64,000 nt of DNA from the NCBI GenBank assembly GCA_964384255.1, contig CAYLKH010000002.1:1-64000 (forward strand), written 5' to 3'. The position numbers were made by a program, and so were the translations under genes. Positions 1 to 8,205 of the stretch are shown here, piece by piece (positions within the stretch are counted from its first letter, which is position 1; each line of letters begins with the position of its first letter). The notes below the pieces were generated by a model. The model was not told the origin of the DNA. It saw only the letters and a list, made by a program, of their open reading frames with translations, and made no database searches. This stretch comes from SIG469 sp964384255. Lineage in GTDB: Bacteria > Bacillota > Clostridia > Oscillospirales > Oscillospiraceae.

Positions 1-3
1 CAA

Positions 4-108
4 AAAATTGCGAAGCAATTTTCGGACGTCAAGGCAGAGCCTTGACGTTAGCGTCCTCGGCGTCCCGGAAAATCGCATCGCGATTTTCATTCGCGCCAGA
101 GGCGCGAA
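4..108. repeat. Array of four short perfect stem-loops
   Basis: Four perfect inverted repeats with 3-nt loops follow one another: 4-22 (8-bp arms, loop GAA), 26-48 (10-bp arms, loop AGA), 68-88 (9-bp arms, loop ATC) and 90-108 (8-bp arms, loop AGA). An alternative outer pairing GGACG/CGTCC at 24-28 and 52-56 encloses the second hairpin. No ORF is convincing here. It resembles the hairpin-rich intergenic repeats at 42966 and 46344 in design but not in sequence. It may be the 3' end of a larger repeat cut by the window edge. It could act as a terminator for an upstream gene, but there is no T-run. Confidence 0.6.
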
Positions 109-166
109 AGTGTGGGAAACCGCCACGTAGTTGCGTCATCACAGGTTAATAAAGCACTGGAGAAAA

Positions 167-1036
167 ATGTCTATGAAACGTGACAAAACCGGCGTAATAT
201 TGGTCCTTATGCTGTTCGTAGGCGTTTGTGTGCTGCTTTATCCCGCTTTGAGCCAATATTGGAATACCAAAACCCAAACCCGGGCGGTGGAGTCCTATCA
301 GCAGATGCTCACCTCTGTTGAATCTCAGGATTATTCCGTCTATTTCGATCAGGCTGACCGATATAACGAGGCTCTTTATAAGCTTAACGTCCCTTTTATG
401 GATTATCACAGCCTTGATGGATACGACGATATTCTTAACCTCAGCGATACCGGCGTTATGGGCTATGTATCTATCGAAAAGCTGGGGGTAGAGCTGCCAA
501 TTTATCACGGCGTTTCTGCCGAGGTGCTTAATATCGCCTGCGGCCATCTGGAAGGCTCGTCTCTGCCCGTGGGCGGCGAAAGTACCCATTGCGTCCTTTC
601 TGCCCACAGGGGACTGCCCCATGCAAAGCTTTTTACCGATTTGGATAAAATGGAAATTGGCGATACCTTTACCATTACGGTTCTCGACACTACTCTTACA
701 TACCAGGTGGACCAGATTCTGGTGGTCGAACCCGACGAGATAAACGATATCCAGATAATTAAGGGCGAAGACCACTGCACTCTGCTCACCTGCACCCCAT
801 ATGGAGTTAACTCTCACCGTCTGCTGGTCAGGGGTACCCGTATAGAAAACGCTGCTCCGACTCTTTATGTAACGTCCGACGCTTATCGGATAGATTCCCT
901 TGTCGCCACCCCTGTTGTGGCCGCGCCTATGCTGCTGATACTGCTGGTGGTTTTGCTGGTCAGGTTCCGCAAAAAGGGCAGCAAACCGCTGATTTCAAAG
1001 GAGGAAGAAGAATGGTCAAACGAATACTGGCGCTGA
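167..1036 (+). CDS. Class C (pilin-polymerising) sortase
   Basis: Membrane-anchored transpeptidase of 289 aa, expected to join surface or pilin subunits through their sorting signals. An N-terminal membrane segment lies at about residues 9-29. The catalytic triad is visible as His147 (SAHRG), Cys209 (TCTPYG) and Arg218 (SHRLLVRG); this TCTPYG...HRLLVRG block is typical of class C enzymes. A second hydrophobic stretch near the C-terminus (about residues 246-267) is also usual for class C. The start ATG at 167 follows GGAG at 159-162; ATG 173 is an alternative. The gene overlaps the next one by 25 nt, so translation is probably coupled, and the neighbour is a likely substrate. The class is clear; the exact substrate is inferred. 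Confidence 0.9.
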   Translation: MSMKRDKTGVILVLMLFVGVCVLLYPALSQYWNTKTQTRAVESYQQMLTSVESQDYSVYFDQADRYNEALYKLNVPFMDYHSLDGYDDILNLSDTGVMGYVSIEKLGVELPIYHGVSAEVLNIACGHLEGSSLPVGGESTHCVLSAHRGLPHAKLFTDLDKMEIGDTFTITVLDTTLTYQVDQILVVEPDEINDIQIIKGEDHCTLLTCTPYGVNSHRLLVRGTRIENAAPTLYVTSDAYRIDSLVATPVVAAPMLLILLVVLLVRFRKKGSKPLISKEEEEWSNEYWR

Positions 1037-2466
1037 TTTTTGCCGTTATCTGCCTGTTATCTGTTCCGGCTGTTGCGGCTTCCACCACTCAGGCTACGGA
1101 GCCTGTTGATGTCAGCAAAAGCTGCACCCTTACTCTGACCTATAGCTTCGGCGGCAGAAGATTTGAGAATATTGACGTTCAGCTTTACAAAGTGGCCGAG
1201 ATTTCATCCGACTTTCAATATACATTTACCGACAGCTTCGCCCCCAGCGGGATGAAGCTTAACGGCATTACCTCAAGCAGAGAGTGGACCGTTGTTGGCT
1301 CCACTGTGGAGGCATATATCTCAGCCTATGACCTTGAACCTGACTATACCGCCCAGACTGACAGCAACGGTCAGGCAGTGTTCGACAATTTGTCTCCCGG
1401 GCTTTATTATGTGATGCCTGTTCAGTTTGGTATGATGCTGCGCTATGGGTTTTCCGGCGCGCTGGTGACTCTCCCCAGCCTGAACGAAACTGACGGCAGC
1501 TGGAATTATTCCGTTTCCGCATCCCCCAAGGGCAGCTCCTTTAAGCCGTCGGAAGATATTGAATACCGTGTTATAAAGCTCTGGAAAGACAGGGGACAGG
1601 ACCGCCCGGAAACTGTACAGATATGTATTTATAAGGATGGGGAACTGCAAATGACGGTTCCGCTGTCCGACGGAAACAACTGGTCCTATTCATGGAAGGC
1701 CGAAAATGACGGCAGCACATGGACCGTTTCTGAAAAAGATGTGCCTGCGGGTTATGTTATGTCCGTTGAAAAACGGCTCCATACCTTCGTGATTACCAAT
1801 ACTATCGATCCAACACCTACACCAACACCTACACCAACACCTACACCTACACCAACTCATACACCTACACCAACACCTACGCCTACGCCAACTCCTACAC
1901 CTACTCCAACATCAACCCCAACTCCTACTCCTACACCTACGCCAACTCCTACACCTACACCTACTCCTACACCAACCCCAACACCTACTCCTACACCAAC
2001 ACCTACGCCAACGCCAACACCAACACCAACACCAACTCCAACACCAACTCCTACTCCTACACCAACACCAACGCCAACTCCTACACCTACACCTACACCT
2101 ACACCTACTCCTACATCAACCCCAACACCTACTCCTACACCAACTCATACACCTACACCAACTCTAACGCCTACACCTACGCCCAGCGTAACACCTACAC
2201 CCAGCGTAACACCTACACCCAGCGTAACACCGTCTGATTCACCCGAGCCGTCGGATACTCCGGCACCCAGTGATGTTCCTGCGCCGTCGGATACTCCGTC
2301 GGACACCCCATCGTCTACCACAGATGAAGGCCGGGACAATACGCCCGATAACAGCTCGCCCCAAACCGGCGACAGCTATAACGACGTTTTGTATATAATG
2401 CTTATGTGCATTTCCGGCGTTGTTTTGCTGGCCCTTGGGATCGTCGGCAAGAGGAAATTCAGATGA
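1012..2466 (+). CDS. Sortase-anchored surface protein with Thr-Pro stalk
   Basis: Secreted cell-wall-anchored protein of 484 aa. A signal peptide covers about residues 1-23. A beta-rich ectodomain follows, including a 'PGLYYV' strand of the kind seen in Cna_B/pilin folds and a second Cna_B-like segment at about residues 185-262 (WKDRGQDRPE ... GYVMSV). Residues about 267-390 are an almost pure Thr-Pro tract, followed by three TPSV units and an Asp/Ser/Pro-rich spacer. The C-terminus has an SPQTG motif (449-453), a hydrophobic helix and a KRKFR tail, i.e. an LPXTG-type sorting signal. The start is set by a strong ribosome site (AAAGGAGGAAG) inside the preceding sortase gene. It is probably the substrate of the locus sortases. 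Whether it polymerises as a pilin is unknown; no clear pilin-motif lysine was identified. Confidence 0.82.
   Translation: MVKRILALIFAVICLLSVPAVAASTTQATEPVDVSKSCTLTLTYSFGGRRFENIDVQLYKVAEISSDFQYTFTDSFAPSGMKLNGITSSREWTVVGSTVEAYISAYDLEPDYTAQTDSNGQAVFDNLSPGLYYVMPVQFGMMLRYGFSGALVTLPSLNETDGSWNYSVSASPKGSSFKPSEDIEYRVIKLWKDRGQDRPETVQICIYKDGELQMTVPLSDGNNWSYSWKAENDGSTWTVSEKDVPAGYVMSVEKRLHTFVITNTIDPTPTPTPTPTPTPTPTHTPTPTPTPTPTPTPTPTSTPTPTPTPTPTPTPTPTPTPTPTPTPTPTPTPTPTPTPTPTPTPTPTPTPTPTPTPTPTPTPTPTPTSTPTPTPTPTHTPTPTLTPTPTPSVTPTPSVTPTPSVTPSDSPEPSDTPAPSDVPAPSDTPSDTPSSTTDEGRDNTPDNSSPQTGDSYNDVLYIMLMCISGVVLLALGIVGKRKFR
1810..2235 (+). repeat. Thr-Pro coding microsatellite and 18-bp triplicate
   Basis: A run of about sixty ACN-CCN dicodons from 1810 to about 2180 encodes the Thr-Pro stalk. 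Synonymous codons are mixed (ACA/ACT/ACC/ACG with CCT/CCA/CCC), so the protein repeat is far more regular than the DNA. It is followed by three near-identical 18-bp units (CCCAGCGTAACACCTACA type) encoding TPSV steps. Gain or loss of 6-bp or 18-bp units would keep the frame, so stalk length could vary between strains. Confidence 0.9.
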
Positions 2467-3029
2467 AACTGATGAATAAACTGTGGGCAGCCTGCATTGT
2501 TGCGGGCTGCCTGCTGATAACCGGTTCTCTGGCTATGGTGATATGGCGTCAATATTCCGTTTCCATAGCCCAAACCTCAAACGAAGACGCCGTGGAGATA
2601 ATAACCCAGCTCATTCCCCAGCCGGAAAACGCTGTGATTGAAAACCGCAGCGACAACACTATGCCGTCCCTTTCTGTGGACGGGATAGACTATATTGGTC
2701 TGCTGGAGATCCCGGTTTTCAGCCGGGTGCTGCCTGTCCGGGCGTGGTATGGCAGCGGGTCGCCCTATCGATATTCCGGCAGCGCCTATGACGGGTCACT
2801 GGTGGTCTGGGCCACAACCCAAAAGGGCCAGTTCGATTTTTATCGGGATATGTGCGTAAACGATCTGCTGTATTTTACCGATATGACCGGCGACAGATTC
2901 AGCTATCAGGTTCAGGACATCGTCTATACCGCCGATTTTGACAATATGGAAAGCTCCGGGCTGATGCTGGTGATAAAGAACGATTATTCCTTTGAGTATA
3001 TTGTTGTTCTTTGCAGCCCCGTGGGCTGA
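2463..3029 (+). CDS. Degenerate sortase-like membrane protein
   Basis: 188-aa protein with an N-terminal membrane segment (about residues 6-27) and a sortase-type barrel. The order GLLEIPVFSRVLPVRAWYGS, YSGSAYDGSLVVW and FSYQVQDIVY matches sortase strands. The strand that should carry the catalytic His reads VVWATTQKG and lacks it. A Cys is kept near the end (VVLCSPVG), but the protein stops before the catalytic Arg strand. It therefore looks like a sortase fold without a complete active site. The start overlaps the previous stop by 4 nt (ATGA at 2463) with a GAGGA ribosome site. Placed between two intact sortases, it may assist or regulate them (inference), or be a decaying gene, although the frame is clean and translation signals are intact. 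Confidence 0.6.
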   Translation: MKLMNKLWAACIVAGCLLITGSLAMVIWRQYSVSIAQTSNEDAVEIITQLIPQPENAVIENRSDNTMPSLSVDGIDYIGLLEIPVFSRVLPVRAWYGSGSPYRYSGSAYDGSLVVWATTQKGQFDFYRDMCVNDLLYFTDMTGDRFSYQVQDIVYTADFDNMESSGLMLVIKNDYSFEYIVVLCSPVG

Positions 3030-3046
3030 TGACGGGAGGTAAGCCG

Positions 3047-3919
3047 ATGAAAAAAGCCATATGGGGACTGGCCTTTGCTGTGGCGCTGGGGGTTTTTGCC
3101 TTTTCGGCATATAAGCTCGTCCTTCATCACCGGCAGGAATCGGCGGCAAGCACTGCGCTCGCCAGGGTAGAAAGTATCGCCCTGGTGGTCAGGGATGAGG
3201 ATAGTGCAGACGCACCCGATTTGGCCCAGGTTGAGTCCACCGAAGAATCGGCTGAAATCCCTACCCAAGCTTCGTCTGATGACCTTATGACGGATGAACA
3301 ACAGCCTCTGGATGAGGATGACACCTCCAATCATTCAGTGGGAGATAAAACCCCCATTTCGGTGGATTTTGATGCTCTGGCCCTGGAAAATCCTGACATC
3401 GTTGCCTGGATTTACTGCCCGGACACACCTGTCAGCTTTCCTGTGGTTCAGGGTGAGGATAATGATTATTATTTGACCCATCTGGTGGACGGCCAGAAAA
3501 ATCCCTCCGGCAGCATATTTCTTGACAGTCGGTGCAGCGACGATTTTTCGGACATTAATTCCATCATTTATGGCCACAATATGAAGAGCGATGCCATGTT
3601 CGGCAGCCTGACCGAGTATGAGTCCCAGCAGTATTACGACCGGCACAGCCTGATGTATATTCTGACGCCTGAAGGAGACTACAGGCTTGAGCTTATTTCC
3701 GGGTGCTATGTTCCTGCTGATTGGGAAGGGTATAGCCTTTCCGACCATGGCGCTGAGCTGCGGGAGCTGCTGGACCATATGTCGTCCCAGTTCGTTGCGG
3801 AGTATGAGCCTGAGGACCATGACCGTTATGTGACCCTGTCCACCTGCTCTGACGACAGGAACGATCTGCGGTTCGTTCTTATCGGTGTATTGAAAGAAAT
3901 TGACCTCCCTGGCAATTGA
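3047..3919 (+). CDS. Class B sortase
   Basis: 290-aa sortase with an N-terminal membrane anchor (about residues 4-24), an acidic linker, then a catalytic domain. Class B landmarks are present: VAWIYCPDTPVSFPVVQ, the catalytic His in IIYGHNM, the Cys in TLSTC and the Arg in NDLRFVLIG. The longer His-to-Cys interval with an inserted helix region is normal for class B. It is the last gene of the locus; the ATG at 3047 follows GGGAGG by 7 nt and an intrinsic terminator follows the stop. Together with the class C enzyme it suggests two attachment steps: subunit joining by one sortase and wall anchoring by the other (inference from family roles). Confidence 0.9.
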   Translation: MKKAIWGLAFAVALGVFAFSAYKLVLHHRQESAASTALARVESIALVVRDEDSADAPDLAQVESTEESAEIPTQASSDDLMTDEQQPLDEDDTSNHSVGDKTPISVDFDALALENPDIVAWIYCPDTPVSFPVVQGEDNDYYLTHLVDGQKNPSGSIFLDSRCSDDFSDINSIIYGHNMKSDAMFGSLTEYESQQYYDRHSLMYILTPEGDYRLELISGCYVPADWEGYSLSDHGAELRELLDHMSSQFVAEYEPEDHDRYVTLSTCSDDRNDLRFVLIGVLKEIDLPGN

Positions 3920-3938
3920 GCCGGAGAGGTCGTTTTTT
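3902..3938 (+). terminator. Terminator after the sortase locus
   Basis: GACCTC (3902-3907) pairs with GAGGTC (3926-3931), with an inner GGC/GCC pairing, and is followed by a T-run at 3933-3938. It overlaps the end of srtB and reaches the stop codon of the convergent gene. Confidence 0.8.
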
Positions 3939-4603
3939 CAGTTTACATGGAATCGGCGTTTCAGTTCGAGCCTTGCCCGCCGGTCGCCGATAATGATGGT
4001 TCCCAGAAAAATGGTAAACGATATGGCTCCCGGCAAAAACGCCATATATGGGTTCTGCTCAAGGTCCATCACGAACAGGATGATGGGTATCAGGCTTATG
4101 ATTATCATAAGCAGCTGCCACATGATATAGCTCTGCCAGTTGCGGCGGTTGATAACCATGCACAGCAGGATAACTGCGTCCACCAGCAATATTCCCGAGG
4201 GCATAAAATAATCTACCGACCAGCCGTTATAGCCGGTCACAAAGTCGATGGCCACGGCTGACAATATGGCGATGACCGAAAGGAGGACTACCTTTGTCCG
4301 ATATCCGGCTTTGCCCAAAATAGCATATCTTAAAACTACATAACCATATAGCAGCCCAAGGCCGGTTATGATGCTCCACCATATCTGGCTTGAGGCGAGG
4401 ATGTTTATCCCCACAAGGATCGACTGAGCGACTATGGCGCAGAAAAGGTATATCCGGCTGAAAAGCAGGGGCTTTTTCATCAGTATGCCCACGTTGGGAT
4501 ACATGTTTTCCAGCTCGTCGGTCTGCTCTAAAACCGATTTGCAAAGGGGACAGGTTTTTGCCTCGTCCAGTATTTCAACATTACAGTTGCTGCATTTACT
4601 CAT
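3938..4603 (-). CDS. DUF6320-type zinc-ribbon membrane protein
   Basis: 221-aa protein. The N-terminus is a zinc ribbon (CSNCNVEI ... CPLCKS, two CxxC pairs). After a short linker come about six hydrophobic segments, ending in a basic tail (RRARLELKRR). The architecture matches the DUF6320 family, whose function I do not know. It overlaps the upstream acyltransferase-like gene by 8 nt on the same strand, so the two are almost certainly co-translated and probably work together at the membrane. No enzymatic motif was seen in the membrane part. Confidence 0.65.
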   Translation of the reverse strand: MSKCSNCNVEILDEAKTCPLCKSVLEQTDELENMYPNVGILMKKPLLFSRIYLFCAIVAQSILVGINILASSQIWWSIITGLGLLYGYVVLRYAILGKAGYRTKVVLLSVIAILSAVAIDFVTGYNGWSVDYFMPSGILLVDAVILLCMVINRRNWQSYIMWQLLMIIISLIPIILFVMDLEQNPYMAFLPGAISFTIFLGTIIIGDRRARLELKRRFHVN

Positions 4604-5933
4604 AATGAACTCCGTTGGATTCGATCTCGAGTTTCAGACCGTCATCGGCCAGCTTGCGGAAAAACCCCCGTTGGACCGACGGGTCCACCAGGTCGTAGCT
4701 GAAGCTGAAAACAAGGGTGTCGCCATATGAGCATATGGTGCCTTTGATGGGCTGCCCCTTGGATATGGCAAGAAACGCGTGGAAAAGCTGGATATATGGC
4801 TTATACGGGTCCGGGACCTGGATACTGCCTACGTTGGTAACGGTGGCTGTGTTTGCCAGGGCAGAACGGGTATAAACATGGCGCATGGCAAGGTTCTTGA
4901 CTGGCAGAGGGACCCGCTTCATCCACGGGCTTTTCTGGCTGGATACGTTGTATGAAAAAATCTGTTCCAGCCTGTCCCGCTCGATCTGGCTGCTCAGGCT
5001 CTGCCTGACCTGAGCAAGGACCTGCTGAAAGTCGCATAACCCGGCGGGAGGGCAGAATTCAGCGGATACCATAACGAAAAAGTTCTTCGATGTTATGGAA
5101 TTGAAATAGGGCCTCAAATTGACCGGGACCGCGATACTTATGGGTCGGCGGGGATCCATCTGGTGATTATACTCGGTGTATATGCTCCAGATAAAGGCAG
5201 ATACAAGATATTCGTTAATGCTTGCGCCATATCGGCGGCACACGGCCTTAAGCTGGGGCAGATCCATATAGCCGTGCATAACACCAAACTGGCCACTGCG
5301 CAGATGCTCACCCCTGATAAGAAAGGCTCTGCGCTTGCGATACAGATTCTTTGACGTGTGACGGTAGTTTTTGATAAAGCTGTCTTCACGGTTGAGAGTT
5401 ACGCCGTTGCTGAGAAAATCTCCCGTTGTGGCGACAAGCTCGGGATGCACCAGCCGAAGATATTGAAAAGTAAGTTCTTTGAGAAAGCTTATGCCGCCCA
5501 TTCCGTCTGTTAAAACGTGGAAAACTTCGAGATTGATGCGGTATTTGTAACAGCTTACGCAGAACATATAGTTGTTGTTGCGGTTGGACCGGATATATCG
5601 ACAGGGATAGGATATTTCTTCGTCTACCCTGGGGGCGGGTTTGCCGTTTTCTTCAAAATAATACCAGAAAACGCCCCGCCGAAGCCGGAGATCAAAGGCC
5701 TCGTACCTGGGCAAAACCAGGTCAAGGGCCTGTTGAAGCAGTCTCCTGTCAACCAGCTCGGTCAGGGTCACGCTTATGCGGTAGGTGCTGCTCATGCGTT
5801 CGCCTGCAATGACCGGGAACAGGTGGGCGGTGTTGTCCAGCTTGTCCCATCGGATATCTCTTTTTTGTTTTTTCGTTTTTGCCGCCTGGTCAGGCTGCTG
5901 GCTGCCGCCGGAAGGGACGTTCTGCTTTCTCAT
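4596..5933 (-). CDS. Condensation/alcohol-acyltransferase-like protein
   Basis: 445-aa protein resembling the CoA-dependent acyltransferase superfamily (condensation domains, alcohol O-acetyltransferases, WS/DGAT enzymes). The diagnostic HxxxDG motif is present as HVLTDG (His139, Asp143). A second hallmark region lies around PISIAVPVNLRPYF. The start ATG at 5931-5933 follows a GGAGAG ribosome site; a longer reading frame upstream has no such signal. The N-terminal 30 residues are polar and basic (KTKKQKRD). The substrate is unknown. The overlapping partner is an integral membrane protein, which suggests acylation of a lipid or envelope alcohol (inference). Confidence 0.65.
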   Translation of the reverse strand: MRKQNVPSGGSQQPDQAAKTKKQKRDIRWDKLDNTAHLFPVIAGERMSSTYRISVTLTELVDRRLLQQALDLVLPRYEAFDLRLRRGVFWYYFEENGKPAPRVDEEISYPCRYIRSNRNNNYMFCVSCYKYRINLEVFHVLTDGMGGISFLKELTFQYLRLVHPELVATTGDFLSNGVTLNREDSFIKNYRHTSKNLYRKRRAFLIRGEHLRSGQFGVMHGYMDLPQLKAVCRRYGASINEYLVSAFIWSIYTEYNHQMDPRRPISIAVPVNLRPYFNSITSKNFFVMVSAEFCPPAGLCDFQQVLAQVRQSLSSQIERDRLEQIFSYNVSSQKSPWMKRVPLPVKNLAMRHVYTRSALANTATVTNVGSIQVPDPYKPYIQLFHAFLAISKGQPIKGTICSYGDTLVFSFSYDLVDPSVQRGFFRKLADDGLKLEIESNGVHYE

Positions 5934-6144
5934 AATTCTCTCCGCAAAGTTTTCGCTAATTTTTGTTATTTTACCATAAATCAAATCCTTTGAACACCCC
6001 ATTTTTTGAATTATTAAAAATTATCGTGGCTCTTTGGGTCAAAAACAGGGGCGGAACGTTCAAAAAGATTCCTCAATGGTGAATATCTCTTTTTGCAATT
6101 GCTTTTTTTATTATTATGTGGTTTAATAAAACGATGTAAAGTAC

Positions 6145-6172
6145 AGTGCCGGAGCAATGCTTTTCCGGCGCT
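6145..6172 (+). other. Stem-loop in the leader of the flavin oxidoreductase
   Basis: A 9-bp inverted repeat (AGTGCCGGA / TCCGGCGCT, one G-T pair) with a 10-nt loop lies 49-76 nt before the start at 6221. The surrounding region 5934-6220 is AT-rich; no sigma-A promoter of good quality was found. The role is unknown: it could be mRNA-stabilising or regulatory. Confidence 0.4.
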
Positions 6173-6220
6173 GAGTTCCCGATCTGGTAAGGAATAAACA
6201 CATTTTTGAGGTGATTACAA

Positions 6221-8155
6221 ATGAACAAGCGTTATCCCCATGTGACCGAGCCTATCCGGGTGAGCGGCAATCTTTTTAAAAACCGCATCATTCTGGCTCC
6301 TTCCACTATCCATTCTGCAAACGATGGTACGCTCCATCCCACCGAAGACTCTATTGCTTTCTTTGAACAGCGCGCCAAAACCGGCGTCAGCATGGTTTAC
6401 GCTGCCGGCGTAAAATACTGCGACGTTCAGGACGACGGCGAACACACTGTTTGGGACACCCGTGTGTATAACCACAAGCATAAGCTTGCTCATCTGGCCG
6501 AGCGTATCCATTTCCATGGCGCCAGAGCCGGTATGGAGCTTATTGGCTTCTTCCCCGGGATCTACACCTGCTCCGACGGTAACCGTATCATGGGTAGCCC
6601 TCCCATCGGTAAGGAGGTTCCCAAAGAAGTTATGGAACAGACCAAAAACGATATCGCCGAATGCTGCGCCGTTCTTGTAGAATGCGGATTCGATGGTGTC
6701 CTGTTCCACTTTGGCCATTCCGTGCCTATGGCCCAGTTCCTGTCTCCTCTGACTAACCACAGGACCGACGAATACGGCGGAAGCCTGGAAAACCGCTGCC
6801 GCTACATAATCGAGGTTCTGGACGCTGTCCGTGCCAAGGTCGGCAAAAAGCTGACTATCGAGGTCCGTATGTCCGGTTCCGAATACGAACCCGGCGGCAT
6901 CGACCTTGAAGAAGGTATCAGGATCGGCGAAATGATCCAGGACAAGATCGACATCCTCCAGGTCTCTGCCGGTATGCTTACCGCTCGCTGGAACACCTGG
7001 ACCCATCCCTGCGGCCATCTGCCTCCCCATCCCAACCTCTGGCTGGCCGAGGCTTTCAAAAAGTCCGGCAAGTTCAATATCCCAATCACCGCTGTCAGCG
7101 GTTTCGGCAACATCGCCGAGGCAGAAGAAGCCATTGCCGAAGGCAAGTGCGACTTTGTTGCCATCGCCCGTGCATTTATTGCTGACCCCGACATGATGAA
7201 AAAGAGCCTTGAGGGCCACGAGGACGATATCGTCCCCTGCGTAAAATGTATGCGCTGCCACGACTCTGCCGTTTATGGCCATCAGTTCGCCTGCACAGTC
7301 AACCCCAAGGTCGGCCTTGAAGCCCATCTTGACAAGCTCATCCCCGAAAAAATCGAAAGAGTTAAAAAGGTTGCTGTTATTGGCGGTGGCCCCGCCGGTA
7401 TGAAGGCCGCTCTTACTGCTGCCGAACGGGGACACGAGGTCACTCTCTATGAAAAAGAAGACCACCTTGGCGGCAAGCTGTTCTTTGCCGACTATGTCAG
7501 CTTCAAATATCCCCTGCGCGCTTATAAGGATTATCTTGCTTATCAGGTCAAGAAGAGCAACATCCGCCTGATGCTGGGTACCGAAGCAACTCCCGAAATG
7601 ATCAACGGCCAGTATGATGCCTGCATCATCGCTGTTGGTGCCGATCCCCTTATCCTGCCTCTGCCCGGTATCGAAAACGGCGTTGTTGCCACCGATATCT
7701 ACGGCAAAGAAGACACCCTGGGCGAAAGCGTTGTTATTATCGGCGGCGGCCAGGTCGGCTGCGAGACCGCTCTCCACCTTTGCGAAAAGGGTATTAAGGT
7801 CGCTATCGTCGAGATGCAGTCCAAGCTTGCTCCCGATGCAGCTCCTACCTGCCGCACCGAAATGATGGTCCTGCTGGGTGACGAAGCCGAGAAGGGTATG
7901 TTCACCGAGCTTACCAGCGCAAGATGTAAGTCCGTTGCTCCCGGCGCTGTTACTTATCTTGATGCCGACGGCAACGAACAGACTGTCTATGGCGATACCA
8001 TCATCCTGGCTTCCGGTATGCGTTCCAGAAGCGCCCTGGCTGACAGCTTCATGATGACCGATGCTCCCGAGTGTGTTGAAGTCGGCGACTGCGTCCGGGC
8101 AAGAACTGCCGAACAGGCCACCCGCGAAGGCTTCTACGCTGCTGTAAAGCTTTAA
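6221..8155 (+). CDS. NADH:flavin oxidoreductase, 2,4-dienoyl-CoA reductase type
   Basis: 644-aa three-cofactor enzyme. Residues about 1-340 form an old-yellow-enzyme TIM barrel for FMN, with the FLSPLTNHRTDEYGGSLENR signature. A Cys cluster CVKCMRC ... CTVNP binds a 4Fe-4S centre. From about residue 385 there is a Rossmann domain for FAD (VIGGGPAGMKAA) and then an NAD(P)-binding insert (VVIIGGGQVGCETA). This layout is that of 2,4-dienoyl-CoA reductase and related enoate, steroid/bile-acid (BaiCD/BaiH-like) and bilirubin reductases. The substrate cannot be chosen from sequence alone. The gene stands alone, with ribosome site GAGGTG and its own terminator, and its codons look strongly biased, as in well-expressed genes. 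Confidence 0.85.
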   Translation: MNKRYPHVTEPIRVSGNLFKNRIILAPSTIHSANDGTLHPTEDSIAFFEQRAKTGVSMVYAAGVKYCDVQDDGEHTVWDTRVYNHKHKLAHLAERIHFHGARAGMELIGFFPGIYTCSDGNRIMGSPPIGKEVPKEVMEQTKNDIAECCAVLVECGFDGVLFHFGHSVPMAQFLSPLTNHRTDEYGGSLENRCRYIIEVLDAVRAKVGKKLTIEVRMSGSEYEPGGIDLEEGIRIGEMIQDKIDILQVSAGMLTARWNTWTHPCGHLPPHPNLWLAEAFKKSGKFNIPITAVSGFGNIAEAEEAIAEGKCDFVAIARAFIADPDMMKKSLEGHEDDIVPCVKCMRCHDSAVYGHQFACTVNPKVGLEAHLDKLIPEKIERVKKVAVIGGGPAGMKAALTAAERGHEVTLYEKEDHLGGKLFFADYVSFKYPLRAYKDYLAYQVKKSNIRLMLGTEATPEMINGQYDACIIAVGADPLILPLPGIENGVVATDIYGKEDTLGESVVIIGGGQVGCETALHLCEKGIKVAIVEMQSKLAPDAAPTCRTEMMVLLGDEAEKGMFTELTSARCKSVAPGAVTYLDADGNEQTVYGDTIILASGMRSRSALADSFMMTDAPECVEVGDCVRARTAEQATREGFYAAVKL

Positions 8156-8163
8156 TTCATTAT

Positions 8164-8203
8164 AAAAAACCGCGAAGGCTCATCAGAGCTTTCGCGGTTT
8201 TTG
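8164..8203. terminator. Bidirectional terminator
   Basis: A long GC-rich stem (AAAAACCGCGAAGGCTC with its complement, loop ATCA) with A and T tracts on its two sides separates the convergent oxidoreductase and ArsR genes, serving both strands. Confidence 0.9.
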
Positions 8204-8205
8204 CC

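Noticed and set aside
1810..2235. CRISPR-like repeat array
   Set aside because: Repeats are 6- and 18-bp coding units without unique spacers.
6215..7777. 520-codon minus-strand open frame
   Set aside because: Lies entirely antisense to the flavin oxidoreductase, with low-complexity composition caused by its biased codons; no family features.
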